Source: Terasakiella pusilla DSM 6293 (GTDB lineage: Bacteria > Pseudomonadota > Alphaproteobacteria > Rhodospirillales > Terasakiellaceae). From it: a stretch of DNA of 33,457 nt. A program made the translations under genes and the position numbers. Each line of letters opens with the position of its first letter. Position 1 is the stretch's first letter. Positions 23,993-33,163 of the stretch are shown in pieces. Where the stretch lies: positions 1-33,457 of the forward strand of contig NZ_JHYO01000036.1 of the NCBI RefSeq assembly GCF_000688235.1, read 5' to 3'. Below the pieces are notes generated by a model. That model had not been told where the DNA came from, did no database searches, and worked only from the letters and a program-made list of their open reading frames with translations.

Positions 23993-24961
23993 ATGGTGAA
24001 TACACCAAATATCTGGGTTTTGGCAGATGACCGCGCAGGCAACGTGGGGCAATGTCTCGGTGTTGCAGAAGCCTTGAACTGGCCGTTTGAGCGCAAGGAT
24101 ATTGCCTATAATAAGTTGGCGAAATTGCCAAACTTTTTGCTTGGGGTGCGCTTGTGTGGCGTGCAGGCGCTGTCGCGTGATGGCCTTCAGGCCCCATGGC
24201 CTGATCTGGTGATTGCGGCGGGACGTCGTACCGCACCTGTTGCCCGATATATCAAGAAACAAAGCAAGGGGCGGGCCAAACTCGTCCAGATCATGCATCC
24301 GGGAAGCGCCGGTGCAGAAGATTTTGACCTGATTTTTGTGCCGGATCATGATGCAAAGACAGTGGCGGCAAATGAGGTTTTGATGATCGGCGCGCCCCAT
24401 CGCGTGACGGATGGAAAACTAGCCGAAGCACGTGAAATTTGGACCCCGCGATTTAAAGAGTTGGGCCGCCCGCTGATCGCATTAATCGTAGGGGGGGCGA
24501 CCAAGGATAAAGAGTTTAGCACCGAGATGGCAAAGGTGCTGGGCCAGCAGGTTAATCAGTTGGCCGCCGCCTTGGGGGCCGGTGTGTTGTTGACGACTTC
24601 ACGGCGCACGGGCACGGCTGCACAGGCCATCGTGGATGAAATCACCGTTCCCGCTTTCATTTATCAATGGGGCGATGCGGGTGAAAACCCTTATTTCGGT
24701 TTTTTGGCGTGTGCGGATTATATTGTTGTCACCGGTGACAGTGTGTCCATGTGTTCGGAAAGTTGTGCCGCGGGTAAGCCTGTTTCCATTTTTGCACCTG
24801 CCAATATGATTTCTGATAAACATCAGCGTATGGTGACGTCAATGGTCGAAAAGGGCGGCGCTGGTCTTTTCAATGGTCAGGAATTAGCAACGACCCCGGC
24901 GTCTCTGAACGTTACACAGGACATTGCAGGGAAGATTAAAACTTTATTCCCTGTAGAATAG
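23993..24961 (+). CDS. ELM1-family protein (DUF1022/COG3660)
   Basis: 322 aa from the ATG at 23993; an upstream TTG (23975) is less likely. The fold resembles a two-lobed GT-B glycosyltransferase: WVLADDRAGNVGQCLGVAEAL at the start, PDLVIAAGRRTAPVARYI, LVQIMHPG, LIALIVGGATKDKEF, LLTTSRRTG and VTGDSVSMCSESCAAGKPV. This is the alphaproteobacterial counterpart of plant mitochondrial fission factor ELM1. In bacteria the role is unknown. The GT-B pattern hints at a sugar transfer or nucleotide-sugar-binding task in the envelope. It is divergent from dctB and followed 81 bp later by a small unknown gene. Confidence 0.88.
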   Translation: MVNTPNIWVLADDRAGNVGQCLGVAEALNWPFERKDIAYNKLAKLPNFLLGVRLCGVQALSRDGLQAPWPDLVIAAGRRTAPVARYIKKQSKGRAKLVQIMHPGSAGAEDFDLIFVPDHDAKTVAANEVLMIGAPHRVTDGKLAEAREIWTPRFKELGRPLIALIVGGATKDKEFSTEMAKVLGQQVNQLAAALGAGVLLTTSRRTGTAAQAIVDEITVPAFIYQWGDAGENPYFGFLACADYIVVTGDSVSMCSESCAAGKPVSIFAPANMISDKHQRMVTSMVEKGGAGLFNGQELATTPASLNVTQDIAGKIKTLFPVE

Positions 24962-25042
24962 TAGGCGCTTTACCCGCTTTACGGTTGAGTTTTGATCGAC
25001 TATAATAGATCAAATTGCACTCTATCCCTGAGGTGTTAAGGC

Positions 25043-25423
25043 ATGACCGAAGATGGCATAGTTGATTTTGTATCAAAGGGAGACTTTGATGAAGTCACCG
25101 CTGTTGGTCTTGTTGCGCAGGACAGTTTTGTCAGTCTCTATGAAAGATTGTTTCATACCCGTAGAGGGCAAGAGGTTGTGCGCGTGCTGGTCAATATTCT
25201 GGATTTTCAGGGCCAGTTGTCGTTCGAAAGTTTTACGCGTATTCTACAGCATGCTGATGCCCATGAGATCGGGTATATTGATATGACTGTCATTACCCAA
25301 GACCCGGGCCGCCCTTTGATCGGGCAAATGTTGGAGGCACTGGCGGATGGGTTTAACGTGAATGTAAAGCTGACATTTTCCCCGCATATGCCCGAACGTT
25401 TCCTCTGTGGAGAAAGCGCTTAA
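25043..25423 (+). CDS. Small protein of unknown function
   Basis: 126 aa. It begins with MTEDGIVDFVSKGDFDEVTA and has no signal peptide or membrane span. The middle is amphipathic helix and strand (RGQEVVRVLVNILDFQGQ, then SFTRILQHADAHEIGYIDM). A beta-like LIGQMLEALADGFNVNVKLTF segment follows near the end. I recognise no family. The ATG follows AAGGC and GAGGTG. It may share the transcript of the ELM1-type gene. Its stop overlaps the convergent FAD oxidase by 4 nt. Codon use matches the neighbours, so it is probably a real gene. Confidence 0.65.
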   Translation: MTEDGIVDFVSKGDFDEVTAVGLVAQDSFVSLYERLFHTRRGQEVVRVLVNILDFQGQLSFESFTRILQHADAHEIGYIDMTVITQDPGRPLIGQMLEALADGFNVNVKLTFSPHMPERFLCGESA

Positions 25424-26835
25424 GGGGCAGGGACCACTTTGCCGGGGTTCATGATGTTGTTCGGGTCTAGCGTGCGTTTAAGGGATCGCATGATTTCCAG
25501 CTCGCTGCCGCCTCTAAACATCTCCATTTCTATCATCTTGATCTGACCGATGCCATGTTCGGCACTGAAGGACCCGTGATAGCGTTCTGCCATTTCATGG
25601 ACGATCTGGTTGAGTTCGGGCAGGTGTGACAGAAACTCGGCTTTGTCCATCTGGACAGGCTGGCTGATGTTAAAGTGGATATTGCCATCACCCGCGTGGC
25701 CAAAGGTACAAAGCCGTGCATCGGGCAAGATGTTTTGGATCATATGTCCGGTCTCTGTCAAAAAATCCGCAATTTTGGACAGCGGGACGGACACATCGTG
25801 CTTAATGGACGCGCCTTCATGTTTTTGCGCTTCTGACATGCTTTCGCGCAATCGCCAGAAGTTTTCCGCCTGCGTGATCGTTTCTGCCATCAGGATATTT
25901 TGGAAGAAGCCCTGTTCCAGCAGGTGATGCAAGGTCTCTTCCAAAGCTGGGCGCAGGTTGGTGTCGGGGCGCGAGGCGCTGAGTTCCACAACCGCATACC
26001 ACGGATAGGCTCTGGTAAAGGGGTCGCGCAACCCTTCCATATGTTTGGCGACAATCTCCACCCCAAAGCGCGGCATAATCTCAAAGGCCGACAGGTCGCT
26101 GCCAAAGACGCTGCGCAGGTGGGCATAGCCTTCCATCAGTTGATAGATGTCCGCGGCCCCGATCAAGCAGGTCTGTGTCTCTTTGGGCAGGGGGAAGAGC
26201 TTCAGCACCGCACCCGTGATGACGCCCAACGTGCCTTCCGCCCCGATAAACAGATGTTTTAAATCATATCCTGTATTGTCTTTGCGCAAACCGCGCAAGC
26301 CCTTCCAGATGCGACCATCGGGCAGCACGACTTCCAGTCCCAACGTGAGGTCACGCATATTGCCATAACGCAAAACATGGATGCCGCCTGCATTGGTGGC
26401 AAGGTTGCCACCGATCTGACAGCTTCCTTCGGACGCGAGCGATAGCGGGAATAGCATATCCGCGCTTTTGGCTGTATCCTGAATGTCTTTTAAAATACAG
26501 CCCGCATCAACCGTGATGGTGGCGTTTAACGGGTCGATATCCCTGATCCGGTTGAGACGTGACAGATTTAACAACACGCCGCCCTTGGGGACAGCTCCGC
26601 CGCAATGTCCGGTATTGCCGCCTTGCGGAACAACGGGAATATCTTCGTCATTACAAAGGGCTAGAACTTCCGAGACTTCTTTTGTGCTGGCGGGTTTGAT
26701 CAAAACATCGCACGTACCGTGAAACCGTCCGCGGCTTTCTTCGAGAAAAGGGGCGATCTCTTTTGCATCGGTGATGAAACCTTTCTCCCCGACGATGGAC
26801 TGTAAAGATTGCAAAGTGGCAGCGGAAAAGGGCAT
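25420..26835 (-). CDS. FAD-linked oxidase, GlcD/D-2-hydroxyglutarate dehydrogenase type
   Basis: 471 aa. An N-terminal PCMH FAD-binding domain has VVPQGGNTGHCGG (68-80) and CQIGGNLATNAGG. The C-terminal oxidase domain has GHAGDGNIHFN and EHGIGQIK near the end, with histidines that bind the metal and 2-hydroxyacid. It oxidises a D-2-hydroxyacid such as D-2-hydroxyglutarate or D-lactate to the 2-oxoacid. Closer resemblance is to the D2HGDH-like group than to GlcD proper, but the substrate cannot be fixed from sequence. It is a single gene, with gatCAB divergent from it. Confidence 0.9.
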   Translation of the reverse strand: MPFSAATLQSLQSIVGEKGFITDAKEIAPFLEESRGRFHGTCDVLIKPASTKEVSEVLALCNDEDIPVVPQGGNTGHCGGAVPKGGVLLNLSRLNRIRDIDPLNATITVDAGCILKDIQDTAKSADMLFPLSLASEGSCQIGGNLATNAGGIHVLRYGNMRDLTLGLEVVLPDGRIWKGLRGLRKDNTGYDLKHLFIGAEGTLGVITGAVLKLFPLPKETQTCLIGAADIYQLMEGYAHLRSVFGSDLSAFEIMPRFGVEIVAKHMEGLRDPFTRAYPWYAVVELSASRPDTNLRPALEETLHHLLEQGFFQNILMAETITQAENFWRLRESMSEAQKHEGASIKHDVSVPLSKIADFLTETGHMIQNILPDARLCTFGHAGDGNIHFNISQPVQMDKAEFLSHLPELNQIVHEMAERYHGSFSAEHGIGQIKMIEMEMFRGGSELEIMRSLKRTLDPNNIMNPGKVVPAP

Positions 26836-26972
26836 GTTCAGGCCTGTTTGGATTAAAACTTTTTGTACACTACCTCTTGTTTTGGTAATCTGCCAGTGCT
26901 ACTTTCCGCACCGCTATTTTTCACATTTTTGTATGCCCCCGTTTAATGGGGTTGAAGAGGGACGTAATCGTC

Positions 26973-27263
26973 ATGTCTGCATTAGACAAAGATACCGTCA
27001 AGAAGATTGCTTTTCTGTCACGCCTTGAAGTGCCGGAAGAAAAGCTGGAGCCGATCGCACAGGATCTGAGCAAAATTCTTGATTGGGTAGAGCAACTTTC
27101 TGAAGTTGATACCGATGGGGTGGAAGCCATGTCTTCCGTTGCTGAAATGACGCTGCATTGGCGTAAAGACGAAGTAACCAGCGGCGACCAGCCGGATTTG
27201 GTTCTGAAAAACGCTCCCGATCAAGACGATCACTGCTACCTCGTACCAAAAGTGGTGGAATAA
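26973..27263 (+). CDS. gatC: Asp/Glu-tRNA amidotransferase subunit C
   Basis: 96 aa from the ATG at 26973 with GAGGGACG upstream. It is a small bridging subunit that wraps GatA and GatB. Family pattern: [17 protein letters not shown], then [17 protein letters not shown], then [11 protein letters not shown] and a C-terminal YLVPKVVE. It starts the gatCAB operon, 2 nt before gatA. The complex makes Gln-tRNA(Gln) and/or Asn-tRNA(Asn) by amidating mischarged tRNAs. Confidence 0.96.
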   Translation: MSALDKDTVKKIAFLSRLEVPEEKLEPIAQDLSKILDWVEQLSEVDTDGVEAMSSVAEMTLHWRKDEVTSGDQPDLVLKNAPDQDDHCYLVPKVVE

Positions 27264-27265
27264 TC

Positions 27266-28744
27266 ATGACCAAATTGACAAATTTAACACTGGCGTCTGC
27301 CCGTGACGGGTTGAAAGCTGGCGAGTTTAGCGCGGTTGAGCTGACCCAAGCGCATATCGATGCGATGGCAGCAAACAAAGACCTGAACGCTTTTATCACT
27401 GAAACACCGGAACTGGCGCTGGAACAGGCGGCCGCGTCCGATGCGAAGATCAAATCCGGTGATGCGGGTGCGATGGAAGGTCTGCCGATCGGCATGAAAG
27501 ACCTGTTCTGTACAAAAGATGTGCGTACAACGGCTGCATCCAAAATTTTGGACAACTTCATCCCGCCTTATGAGTCTACCGTTTCCGGTAACTTGAAAAA
27601 GGCCGGCGCGGTCATGTTGGGTAAAACCAACCTTGACGAATTTGCCATGGGGTCTGCCAACATCACCTCTGCGTTCGGGAATGTGAAAAACCCTTGGAGC
27701 GCGGATGCTGGCAAAGACTTGGTGCCGGGCGGTTCTTCCGGTGGGTCTGCGGCGGCTGTTGCGGGGGAGCTGTGTTTGGCAGCAACCGGGACAGATACAG
27801 GCGGGTCCATCCGTCAACCGGCCTCCTTCACAGGGATCGTTGGTTTGAAGCCGACATACGGTCGTTGTTCACGTTGGGGTGTGGTTGCGTTTGCGTCCTC
27901 CCTTGACCAAGCGGGGCCGATGACCAAAACAGTGCGGGATGCAGCTATTATGTTGCAGTCCATGGCGGGCTATGATGTGCACGACAGCACCTCTGCACCG
28001 ATGGATTTGCCGAACTTTGAAGCGGCGCTGACAGGCGATATCAAAGGTCTTAAGATCGGTATCCCGAAAGAATATCGTGTGGATGGCATGCCACAGGAAA
28101 TCATCGACCTTTGGAAAAAAGGCGAAGATATGCTGAAAGATGCGGGCGCGGAGATCGTTGAAGTGTCCCTGCCGCACACAAAATATGCCCTGGCAACATA
28201 TTATATCGTGGCCCCTGCTGAAGCCTCCAGTAACCTTGCGCGTTACGATGGCGTGCGGTACGGCCACCGTGCAGAAGGTGAGCTGAAAAACCTTGATGAC
28301 CTTTATTGCAAAACACGCGGTCAAGGTTTTGGGGATGAGGTACAGCGCCGTATCATGATCGGGACGTATGTTCTGTCTGCTGGCTATTATGATGCCTATT
28401 ATGCCAAAGCACAAAAAATCCGCACATTGATCTCGCAAGATTTCAAAAACGCTTACGAAAGCTGTGATGTGATTTTGACACCGACATGTCCGTCTGCGGC
28501 CTTCGGGATTGGGGAAAATGAAGACGATCCGGTCAAAATGTACCTGAACGACGTCTTTACGGTCCCGACGTCTCTGGCGGGTCTGCCGGGTATTTCTGTG
28601 CCGACGGGTCTGAGCGAAGGCGGCTTGCCGCTGGGTCTGCAACTGATCGGTCGTGCATTTGATGAAGAAACACTTCTGCGTACAGCAGGGGTACTGGAAA
28701 CGGCAGCCGGCTTTACAGCCAAGCCGAAGATGTTGGGAGCATAA
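27266..28744 (+). CDS. gatA: Asp/Glu-tRNA amidotransferase subunit A
   Basis: 492 aa. It is an amidase-signature glutaminase that releases ammonia from glutamine for transamidation. The Ser-cisSer-Lys triad is visible: K78 in GMKDL, S157 in GGSSGGS and S181 in [11 protein letters not shown], with the family's 24-residue spacing between the serines. Full length. It sits 2 nt after gatC and 6 nt before gatB, so one operon is clear. Codon bias is strong, as expected for a translation-factor gene. Confidence 0.97.
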   Translation: MTKLTNLTLASARDGLKAGEFSAVELTQAHIDAMAANKDLNAFITETPELALEQAAASDAKIKSGDAGAMEGLPIGMKDLFCTKDVRTTAASKILDNFIPPYESTVSGNLKKAGAVMLGKTNLDEFAMGSANITSAFGNVKNPWSADAGKDLVPGGSSGGSAAAVAGELCLAATGTDTGGSIRQPASFTGIVGLKPTYGRCSRWGVVAFASSLDQAGPMTKTVRDAAIMLQSMAGYDVHDSTSAPMDLPNFEAALTGDIKGLKIGIPKEYRVDGMPQEIIDLWKKGEDMLKDAGAEIVEVSLPHTKYALATYYIVAPAEASSNLARYDGVRYGHRAEGELKNLDDLYCKTRGQGFGDEVQRRIMIGTYVLSAGYYDAYYAKAQKIRTLISQDFKNAYESCDVILTPTCPSAAFGIGENEDDPVKMYLNDVFTVPTSLAGLPGISVPTGLSEGGLPLGLQLIGRAFDEETLLRTAGVLETAAGFTAKPKMLGA

Positions 28745-28750
28745 ATCACC

Positions 28751-30208
28751 ATGGCTTACATTATCAAAGGTGAAACAGGCGACTGGGAACTGGTAATCGG
28801 TCTGGAAGTCCATTGTCAGGTCGTTTCCAACGCGAAACTGTTTTCCGGTGCGTCCACCAAGTTTGGCGCAGAACCGAACCATAACGTCGCGTTTCTCGAT
28901 GCGGGCATGCCGGGCATGTTGCCGGTTATCAACGAAAAATGTATCGAACAGGCTGTTCGCACAGGTTTGGGCTTGAAGGCGCAAATCAACGAATATTCTG
29001 AATTCTCTCGTAAAAACTATTTTTATGCGGATCTGCCGTTGGGCTATCAGATTTCACAATTTGATAAACCGATCGTGGGCGAAGGCGTCATGGTTCTGGA
29101 CCTTGACGGGGGCGAAACCAAAGAAGTCGGCATCGAGCGTCTGCATATGGAAATCGATGCAGGTAAATCCCAGCACGACCAGCACCCCACTAAGTCTTAT
29201 ATCGACTTGAACCGTGCCGGTGTGTGTTTGATGGAAATCGTTTCCAAGCCGGAGATGTCTTCACCGGAAGAAGCGGGCGCATATGTGCGCAAATTGCGTT
29301 CTATCGTGCGCTACCTCGGGACTTGTGATGGCAACATGGACGAAGGGTCCATGCGTTGTGACGTCAACGTGTCTGTGCGCAAAGTTGGGGAAACCGAACT
29401 GCGTACCCGTACAGAAACCAAAAACGTCAATTCTGTTCGCTTCGTCATGCAGGCGATTGAGGCAGAGGCAGCCCGTCAGGTTGAGCTTTATGAAGATGGC
29501 GGCGAAGTCGTACAGGAAACACGCCTGTTTGACCCGACCAAAGGTGAAACACGCTCCATGCGTTCCAAAGAACATGCGCATGACTACCGTTATTTCCCGG
29601 ACCCGGACCTGTTGCCGCTGATCCTGCCGGAAGGCTATGTGGAAAATATCCGCAAGACCCTGCCGGAATTGCCGGACGAAAAGAAAAACCGCTTCATCAA
29701 CGAACTGGGCCTGTCTGCGTATGACGCATCCGTTCTGGTTGCGGAAAAAGAAAAAGCGGACTTCTACGAAGAAGTGGCGAAAGGTCGTGATGGCAAGCTC
29801 GCGGCAAACTGGGTGATCACCAACCTGTTTGGCGCGTTGAACAAGCTGGGTAAAGGCATTGACGAAAGCCCGGTTTCTGCTGAAAACCTCGGGAAGTTGG
29901 TAGAGCTGATCTCCAACGACACGATTTCCGGTCGTATTGCGAAAGACGTCTTTGAAATCATGATCGAAACAGGCGATGCCCCTGAAAAGATCGTAGAAGA
30001 AAAAGGCCTGAAGCAAATCACCGATACCGGTGCGATTGAAGCGGCGATTGACGAGATCATCGCGGCCAACCAAGATAAGGTTGAAGAAATCCGCGCTGGT
30101 AAAGACAAGATGCTGGGCTGGTTTGTCGGTCAGGTCATGAAGGCCACACAAGGCAAAGCCAATCCGGGCGTAGTAAACAAGCTGCTGCGTGATAAAATCA
30201 TGGGCTAA
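28751..30208 (+). CDS. gatB: Asp/Glu-tRNA amidotransferase subunit B
   Basis: 485 aa, full length. It is the kinase/transamidase subunit that activates the misacylated tRNA with ATP and adds ammonia. The conserved IGLEVH (16-21) and [14 protein letters not shown] (90-103) are present. [13 protein letters not shown]-like ([16 protein letters not shown]) and [15 protein letters not shown] follow. The C-terminal YqeY-like tail (about 340-485) is complete and ends [15 protein letters not shown]. It is the last gene of gatCAB, followed by a terminator. Confidence 0.97.
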   Translation: MAYIIKGETGDWELVIGLEVHCQVVSNAKLFSGASTKFGAEPNHNVAFLDAGMPGMLPVINEKCIEQAVRTGLGLKAQINEYSEFSRKNYFYADLPLGYQISQFDKPIVGEGVMVLDLDGGETKEVGIERLHMEIDAGKSQHDQHPTKSYIDLNRAGVCLMEIVSKPEMSSPEEAGAYVRKLRSIVRYLGTCDGNMDEGSMRCDVNVSVRKVGETELRTRTETKNVNSVRFVMQAIEAEAARQVELYEDGGEVVQETRLFDPTKGETRSMRSKEHAHDYRYFPDPDLLPLILPEGYVENIRKTLPELPDEKKNRFINELGLSAYDASVLVAEKEKADFYEEVAKGRDGKLAANWVITNLFGALNKLGKGIDESPVSAENLGKLVELISNDTISGRIAKDVFEIMIETGDAPEKIVEEKGLKQITDTGAIEAAIDEIIAANQDKVEEIRAGKDKMLGWFVGQVMKATQGKANPGVVNKLLRDKIMG

Positions 30209-30233
30209 GCCGTTTGTTTACAACGAACAAATG

Positions 30234-30269
30234 AAAAGGCGATTCTCTGAAAGGGGAGGCGCCTTTTTC
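30234..30269 (+). terminator. Intrinsic terminator of gatCAB
   Basis: AAAAGGCG (30234-30241) pairs with CGCCTTTT (30260-30267), followed by TCT. It lies 26 bp after the gatB stop. Confidence 0.8.
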
Positions 30270-30310
30270 TATCTGGAAACGTGCGTATTGAGAGTCGGGG
30301 TAAACGGAGA

Positions 30311-30526
30311 CTAACGTTTTATACCGCTTTTGCTGCGTCCAAGTGGGGTGATGGTGGTTTTGTGAAACCCTGCACCAAACTGCTTGCGCATCACCCAGCC
30401 TTTTTTCTCACACTCTTCAACGGTTCTTTCTAGAATCGTGCCGGATATATCATCGGCAATGGCAATGTCGCCGGACATAATCAGCAATTCGAGGAGGAGT
30501 TTTTGTTGGGGAAGAACGTTGGACAT
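30311..30526 (-). CDS. Small protein of unknown function, winged-helix-like
   Basis: 71 aa. The run LLLELLIMSGDIAIADDISG, then ILERTVEECEKKGWVMRKQ, then FHKTTITPLGRSKSGIKR reads like a minimal winged helix: three helices, a short wing and a basic tail. No family is recognised. AAGGTGAGCC precedes the ATG at good spacing. The gene is convergent with gatB and divergent from the GST gene. It may regulate that gene, but nothing in the sequence shows it. Confidence 0.6.
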   Translation of the reverse strand: MSNVLPQQKLLLELLIMSGDIAIADDISGTILERTVEECEKKGWVMRKQFGAGFHKTTITPLGRSKSGIKR

Positions 30527-30659
30527 GGCTCACCTTGAAAATATGCGCATTATTTTGATCCTTCTGGACCACAAATGTGAAATTGATCATATTCATAGAG
30601 AATCTGTTCTATAGTCTATCGGGTAATGCTTAACCATTTGATAAAGAAAGAACCCCCTT

Positions 30660-31346
30660 ATGATTGATTTATATTCTTGGCCTACGCCAAATGGGCAGAA
30701 AGTCCACATTATGTTGGAAGAGGTCGGGCTGGACTATCGTGTCCACGGTATTGATATTGCCAAGGGGGATCAATTCACGCCGGACTTCCTCAAAATTAGC
30801 CCGAATAATAAAATTCCGGCGATTGTGGATCATGATGGGCCGAACGGTCAGCCGATTAGCTTGTTTGAAAGTGGCGCGATTCTGATGTATCTCGCAGAGA
30901 AGACGGACAGCAATCTGTTGCCGAGCGATACAGCCAAACGCTATGAGGTCATTCAATGGTTAATGTTTCAAATGGCTAGCATTGGTCCAATGTTGGGGCA
31001 GGCGCATCATTTCCGCATCTACGCACCGGAACAGATCGATTATGGTATTGAGCGCTACACGAAAGAGGCAACACGTCTGTACGGCGTGATGGAAAAACGT
31101 CTAGGGGAAGCGGAGTATCTGGCAGGTGAGTATTCCATCGCCGATATCGCCTCTATGCCCTGGATCCGGTCTTACAAGAATCAGGGGCAGGATCTGGATG
31201 ATTATCCAAACGTAAAACGCTGGTTTTTGGCGATTAAAGAGCGTGACGCCGTGCGTCGGGGCCTTGATGTCTTAAGCGAACATACCCGCCAGAAAGCCTA
31301 TACAAAGGAAGAATTGAAAACGTTATTTAACGTCGATAAAAAATAA
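30660..31346 (+). CDS. Nu-class glutathione S-transferase (YfcG/YghU-like)
   Basis: 228 aa. The N-terminal thioredoxin-like domain starts MIDLYSWPTPNGQKV; T9 and N11 occupy the positions of the Nu-class glutathione site, which lacks a catalytic Tyr/Ser/Cys. SPNNKIPAIVDHDGPNGQ and the glutathione-binding ESGAILMYLAEK follow. The C-terminal helical domain has GPMLGQAHHFRIYAPEQI and YSIADIASMPW. Closely similar proteins in E. coli (YfcG) act as disulfide-bond reductases with bound glutathione. The length is usual. It is transcribed alone, upstream of tRNA-Ser. Confidence 0.93.
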   Translation: MIDLYSWPTPNGQKVHIMLEEVGLDYRVHGIDIAKGDQFTPDFLKISPNNKIPAIVDHDGPNGQPISLFESGAILMYLAEKTDSNLLPSDTAKRYEVIQWLMFQMASIGPMLGQAHHFRIYAPEQIDYGIERYTKEATRLYGVMEKRLGEAEYLAGEYSIADIASMPWIRSYKNQGQDLDDYPNVKRWFLAIKERDAVRRGLDVLSEHTRQKAYTKEELKTLFNVDKK

Positions 31347-31370
31347 ATTGAATAAATACGTTTTAGAGCG

Positions 31371-31399
31371 TTGACAGGACTGCCGACTATTTGTAGAAA
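31371..31399 (+). promoter_or_regulatory. Promoter of tRNA-Ser
   Basis: An exact TTGACA (31371-31376), a 17-bp spacer and TAGAAA (31394-31399) would start transcription about 10 bp before the mature tRNA. Confidence 0.7.
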
Positions 31400-31415
31400 C
31401 CTTCCACGTTCTTAT

Positions 31416-31507
31416 GGACAGTTGGCCGAGAGGCTGAAGGCGCTCCCCTGCTAAGGGAGTATGGGCTTAACCGTCCATCGAGGGTTCGAATCCCTCACTG
31501 TCCGCCA
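31416..31507 (+). tRNA. tRNA-Ser (anticodon GCU)
   Basis: 92 nt including an encoded CCA (31505-31507). The acceptor stem is GGACAGT (31416-31422) with ACTGTCC (31497-31503) and discriminator G31504. The anticodon stem is CTCCC/GGGAG around the loop CTGCTAA with GCT at 31450-31452, which reads AGC and AGU. The long variable arm expected of tRNA-Ser and the T-arm GGTTCGAATCC are present. It marks the border between the core chromosome and the insertion-rich right end, a frequent integration site. Confidence 0.97.
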
Positions 31508-31515
31508 GAATTATA

Positions 31516-31549
31516 AATAACCCGTTGAAAATCAACGGGTTATTTTTTT
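31516..31549 (+). terminator. Intrinsic terminator of tRNA-Ser
   Basis: A perfect 13-bp stem (31516-31528 with 31532-31544, loop AAA) is followed by TTTTT. It starts 9 nt after the CCA end. Confidence 0.9.
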
Positions 31550-31694
31550 GTCAGGGTACCAGACTATCACCCAGCCCATCCATAGGCGCATGTTTAAATA
31601 GCCCTTTTGAAGGGTTACTGTATTGCAGCAACAAAGATAGAAATCGAATCTTATCTATCTGGTACTTCCAAGCCTTAATCTTTATTGGTTTTAT

Positions 31695-32096
31695 TTATTT
31701 CCAATCAAAAGAAAACTTCTGAATTTTAGGCAGCCATTCTTGAAAGACTAATATACTTGGAAATTCACCATGCTTACCTACAGGGAGCTTTGAAAATATG
31801 TTATGAATACTGCGTTCAAGGGCATTGAAGTTTTTTACATATATGATTTCGTAAGCAATTAAACCATTTTTCCAGCCATTTAAGCCTGTCGCCGCTCCAA
31901 TACCATCAATAGCAAAGCTAGGAGAGATTAAGTTCTCTAACTCTTCTATCTGAATGCCGGGGTGTTTTATGAAAAAGTTATTTACGGCTGTTTCAAATGA
32001 TTTCCCTATATGGCTTGTATTCTTACGCACAATCTTAAACCCCTCTAGAATATGTTCGGGGAGGCTATCATTATATAAATAGGCAGTAAATCTCAA
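31695..32096 (-). CDS. AT-rich hypothetical protein, possibly truncated
   Basis: 133 aa opening with a TTG codon (32094-32096); an in-frame stop lies three codons upstream, and no ATG exists inside the frame. No ribosome site is visible, so the 5' end may be lost or the true start unrecognised. The protein begins RFTAYLYNDSLPEHILEGF and has no known motif. One hydrophobic patch (GLIAYEIIYV) is present. It is much richer in A/T than the neighbours and lies between tRNA-Ser and an insertion sequence. That suggests transferred DNA or a decayed gene. Confidence 0.45.
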   Translation of the reverse strand: MRFTAYLYNDSLPEHILEGFKIVRKNTSHIGKSFETAVNNFFIKHPGIQIEELENLISPSFAIDGIGAATGLNGWKNGLIAYEIIYVKNFNALERSIHNIFSKLPVGKHGEFPSILVFQEWLPKIQKFSFDWK

Positions 32097-32254
32097 AGTA
32101 GTCTATATAAACAAATTTAAACCCCTGAAGAGCAATGATGCAGGGCTACAGAAAACACAGTATTCAACGGATTGTCTTGTTGAATTCCTTATGAGGAGAT
32201 GGTTCTATTTCACGCATATCATACACAGCTACATGTTTAAATTTTTCGAGATTA

Positions 32255-32270
32255 GGCCGTAAACTCATAA
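32255..32270 (+). repeat. Left terminal inverted repeat of the IS5-family element
   Basis: GGCCGTAAACTCATAA, matching 15 of 16 bases of the complement of 33087-33102. It is flanked on the outside by TA. Confidence 0.85.
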
Positions 32271-32328
32271 AATTTCTTCCTGTATGGGCTTAAATGTGAT
32301 TCAAATCTCCAACAGATTTGGAGGAATT

Positions 32329-33092
32329 ATGAACCGTCGTCGTTTTGATCTTACCGACTATGAATGGTCGATTATTGAACCGCTTTTGCCGCAAAAAAGC
32401 CGAGGCGTTCCTCGTGTCGATGATCGCCGCGTATTGAACGGCATTCTCTGGGGATTTCGAACAGGTTCGCCGTGGGCAGATGTGCCTGAACGCTATGGTT
32501 CACACACGACCTGCTACAATCGTTTTGTTCGTTGGCGTAAAGCGGGCATCTGGGATCACCTTCTTGATGAGATTTCAAAAGGATATGATGGTGATCTGAT
32601 TATGATCGACGGTTCTTGTGTTCGCGTTCACCAGCATGGTGCAACGGTAAAAAAGGGGACCATGACGATGGTTGCATGGGACGTTCCCGTGGCGGGTTAA
32701 CAACCAAAATCCATGCCCTTGTCGATGCTGAAGGTCGCCCCATCAAACTTGAACTCACCGCAGGCCAAACTCACGACAGCCAACCAGCCCCTGATATGTT
32801 GGAAGACATGCGGGAAGGAGCAATCCTGTTGGCCGATAAAGCCTATGACAGTGACGCTATCCGACAACTGGCCCAAAGTAAAAAAGCATGGGCAAATATT
32901 CCGCCAAAGAGTAATCGAAAGAAATTTTTTGCCTTCAGCATATTTCTCTATCGTTACAGAAATATGGTTGAGAGGTTTTTCAATAAACTCAAACAGTTCA
33001 GAGGCATTGCGACCCGATACGATAAGAACACTGAAAACTATCTTGGCGCCGTAAAACTGGCACCAGTTCGCATCTGGATGAGAAGCTTATGA
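32329..33092 (+). CDS. IS5-family transposase (OrfA-OrfB, -1 frameshift)
   Basis: OrfA runs 32329-32700, with the ATG chosen because TTGGAGGAATT precedes it. OrfB is the overlapping frame to 33092. A -1 slip on A-AAA-AAG (32649-32655) joins them into about 254 aa, giving the expected VKKGDHDDGCMGRSRGG junction of IS427-type enzymes. The DDE residues are D94 (MIDGSCVRVHQHG), D in LLADKAYDSD and E in RNMVERFFNKLKQFRG. Without frameshifting, OrfA ends in a short unrelated tail (MVAWDVPVAG). The stop TGA (33090-33092) lies inside the right inverted repeat. Confidence 0.9.
32649..32655 (+). other. Slippery heptamer A-AAA-AAG for -1 frameshifting
   Basis: The heptamer is in the correct phase (codons AAA 32650-32652 and AAG 32653-32655). 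Sequence after the slip restores the conserved IS5 reading frame. It is the same signal as in dnaX and many IS3 elements. Confidence 0.82.
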
Positions 33093-33102
33093 GTCTACGG
33101 CC
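33087..33102 (+). repeat. Right terminal inverted repeat of the IS5-family element
   Basis: TTATGAGTCTACGGCC, complementary to the left end except at one position. It overlaps the transposase stop codon and is followed by TA. Confidence 0.85.
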
Positions 33103-33163
33103 TAATATTTTTCTATTAGTTGCACTGATCTGTTTCCGAAAAACTGGACCGTTTCAAGTGAGA

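Larger units (their letters stand above)
32255..33102 (+). mobile_element. Complete IS5-family element (IS427-type), 848 bp
   Basis: 16-bp terminal inverted repeats GGCCGTAAACTCATAA (32255-32270) and its complement with one mismatch (33087-33102) bound the element. A TA on both sides (32253-32254 and 33103-33104) fits the 2-bp target duplication of this group. Length and content (one transposase made by frameshift) are typical. Both ends and the reading frames look intact, so it may be active. Confidence 0.88.

Noticed and set aside
27869-28984. 371-aa minus-strand frame over gatA and the gatB start
   Set aside because: It is a long antisense frame caused by strong codon bias in gatA. It is rich in His, Cys, Arg and Phe and crosses two real genes.
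29261-30151. 296-aa minus-strand frame over gatB
   Set aside because: Same reason as for gatA: opposite frame of a highly biased gene with no recognisable domain.
31556-31665. GTACCAGA/TCTGGTAC inverted repeat, 94 bp apart, as ends of a small element
   Set aside because: Eight bases is short, there is no target duplication, and the enclosed DNA has no coding content.
31525-31722. 65-aa plus-strand frame after tRNA-Ser
   Set aside because: Its start lies inside the tRNA terminator stem, there is no ribosome site, and it overlaps the end of the opposite ORF.
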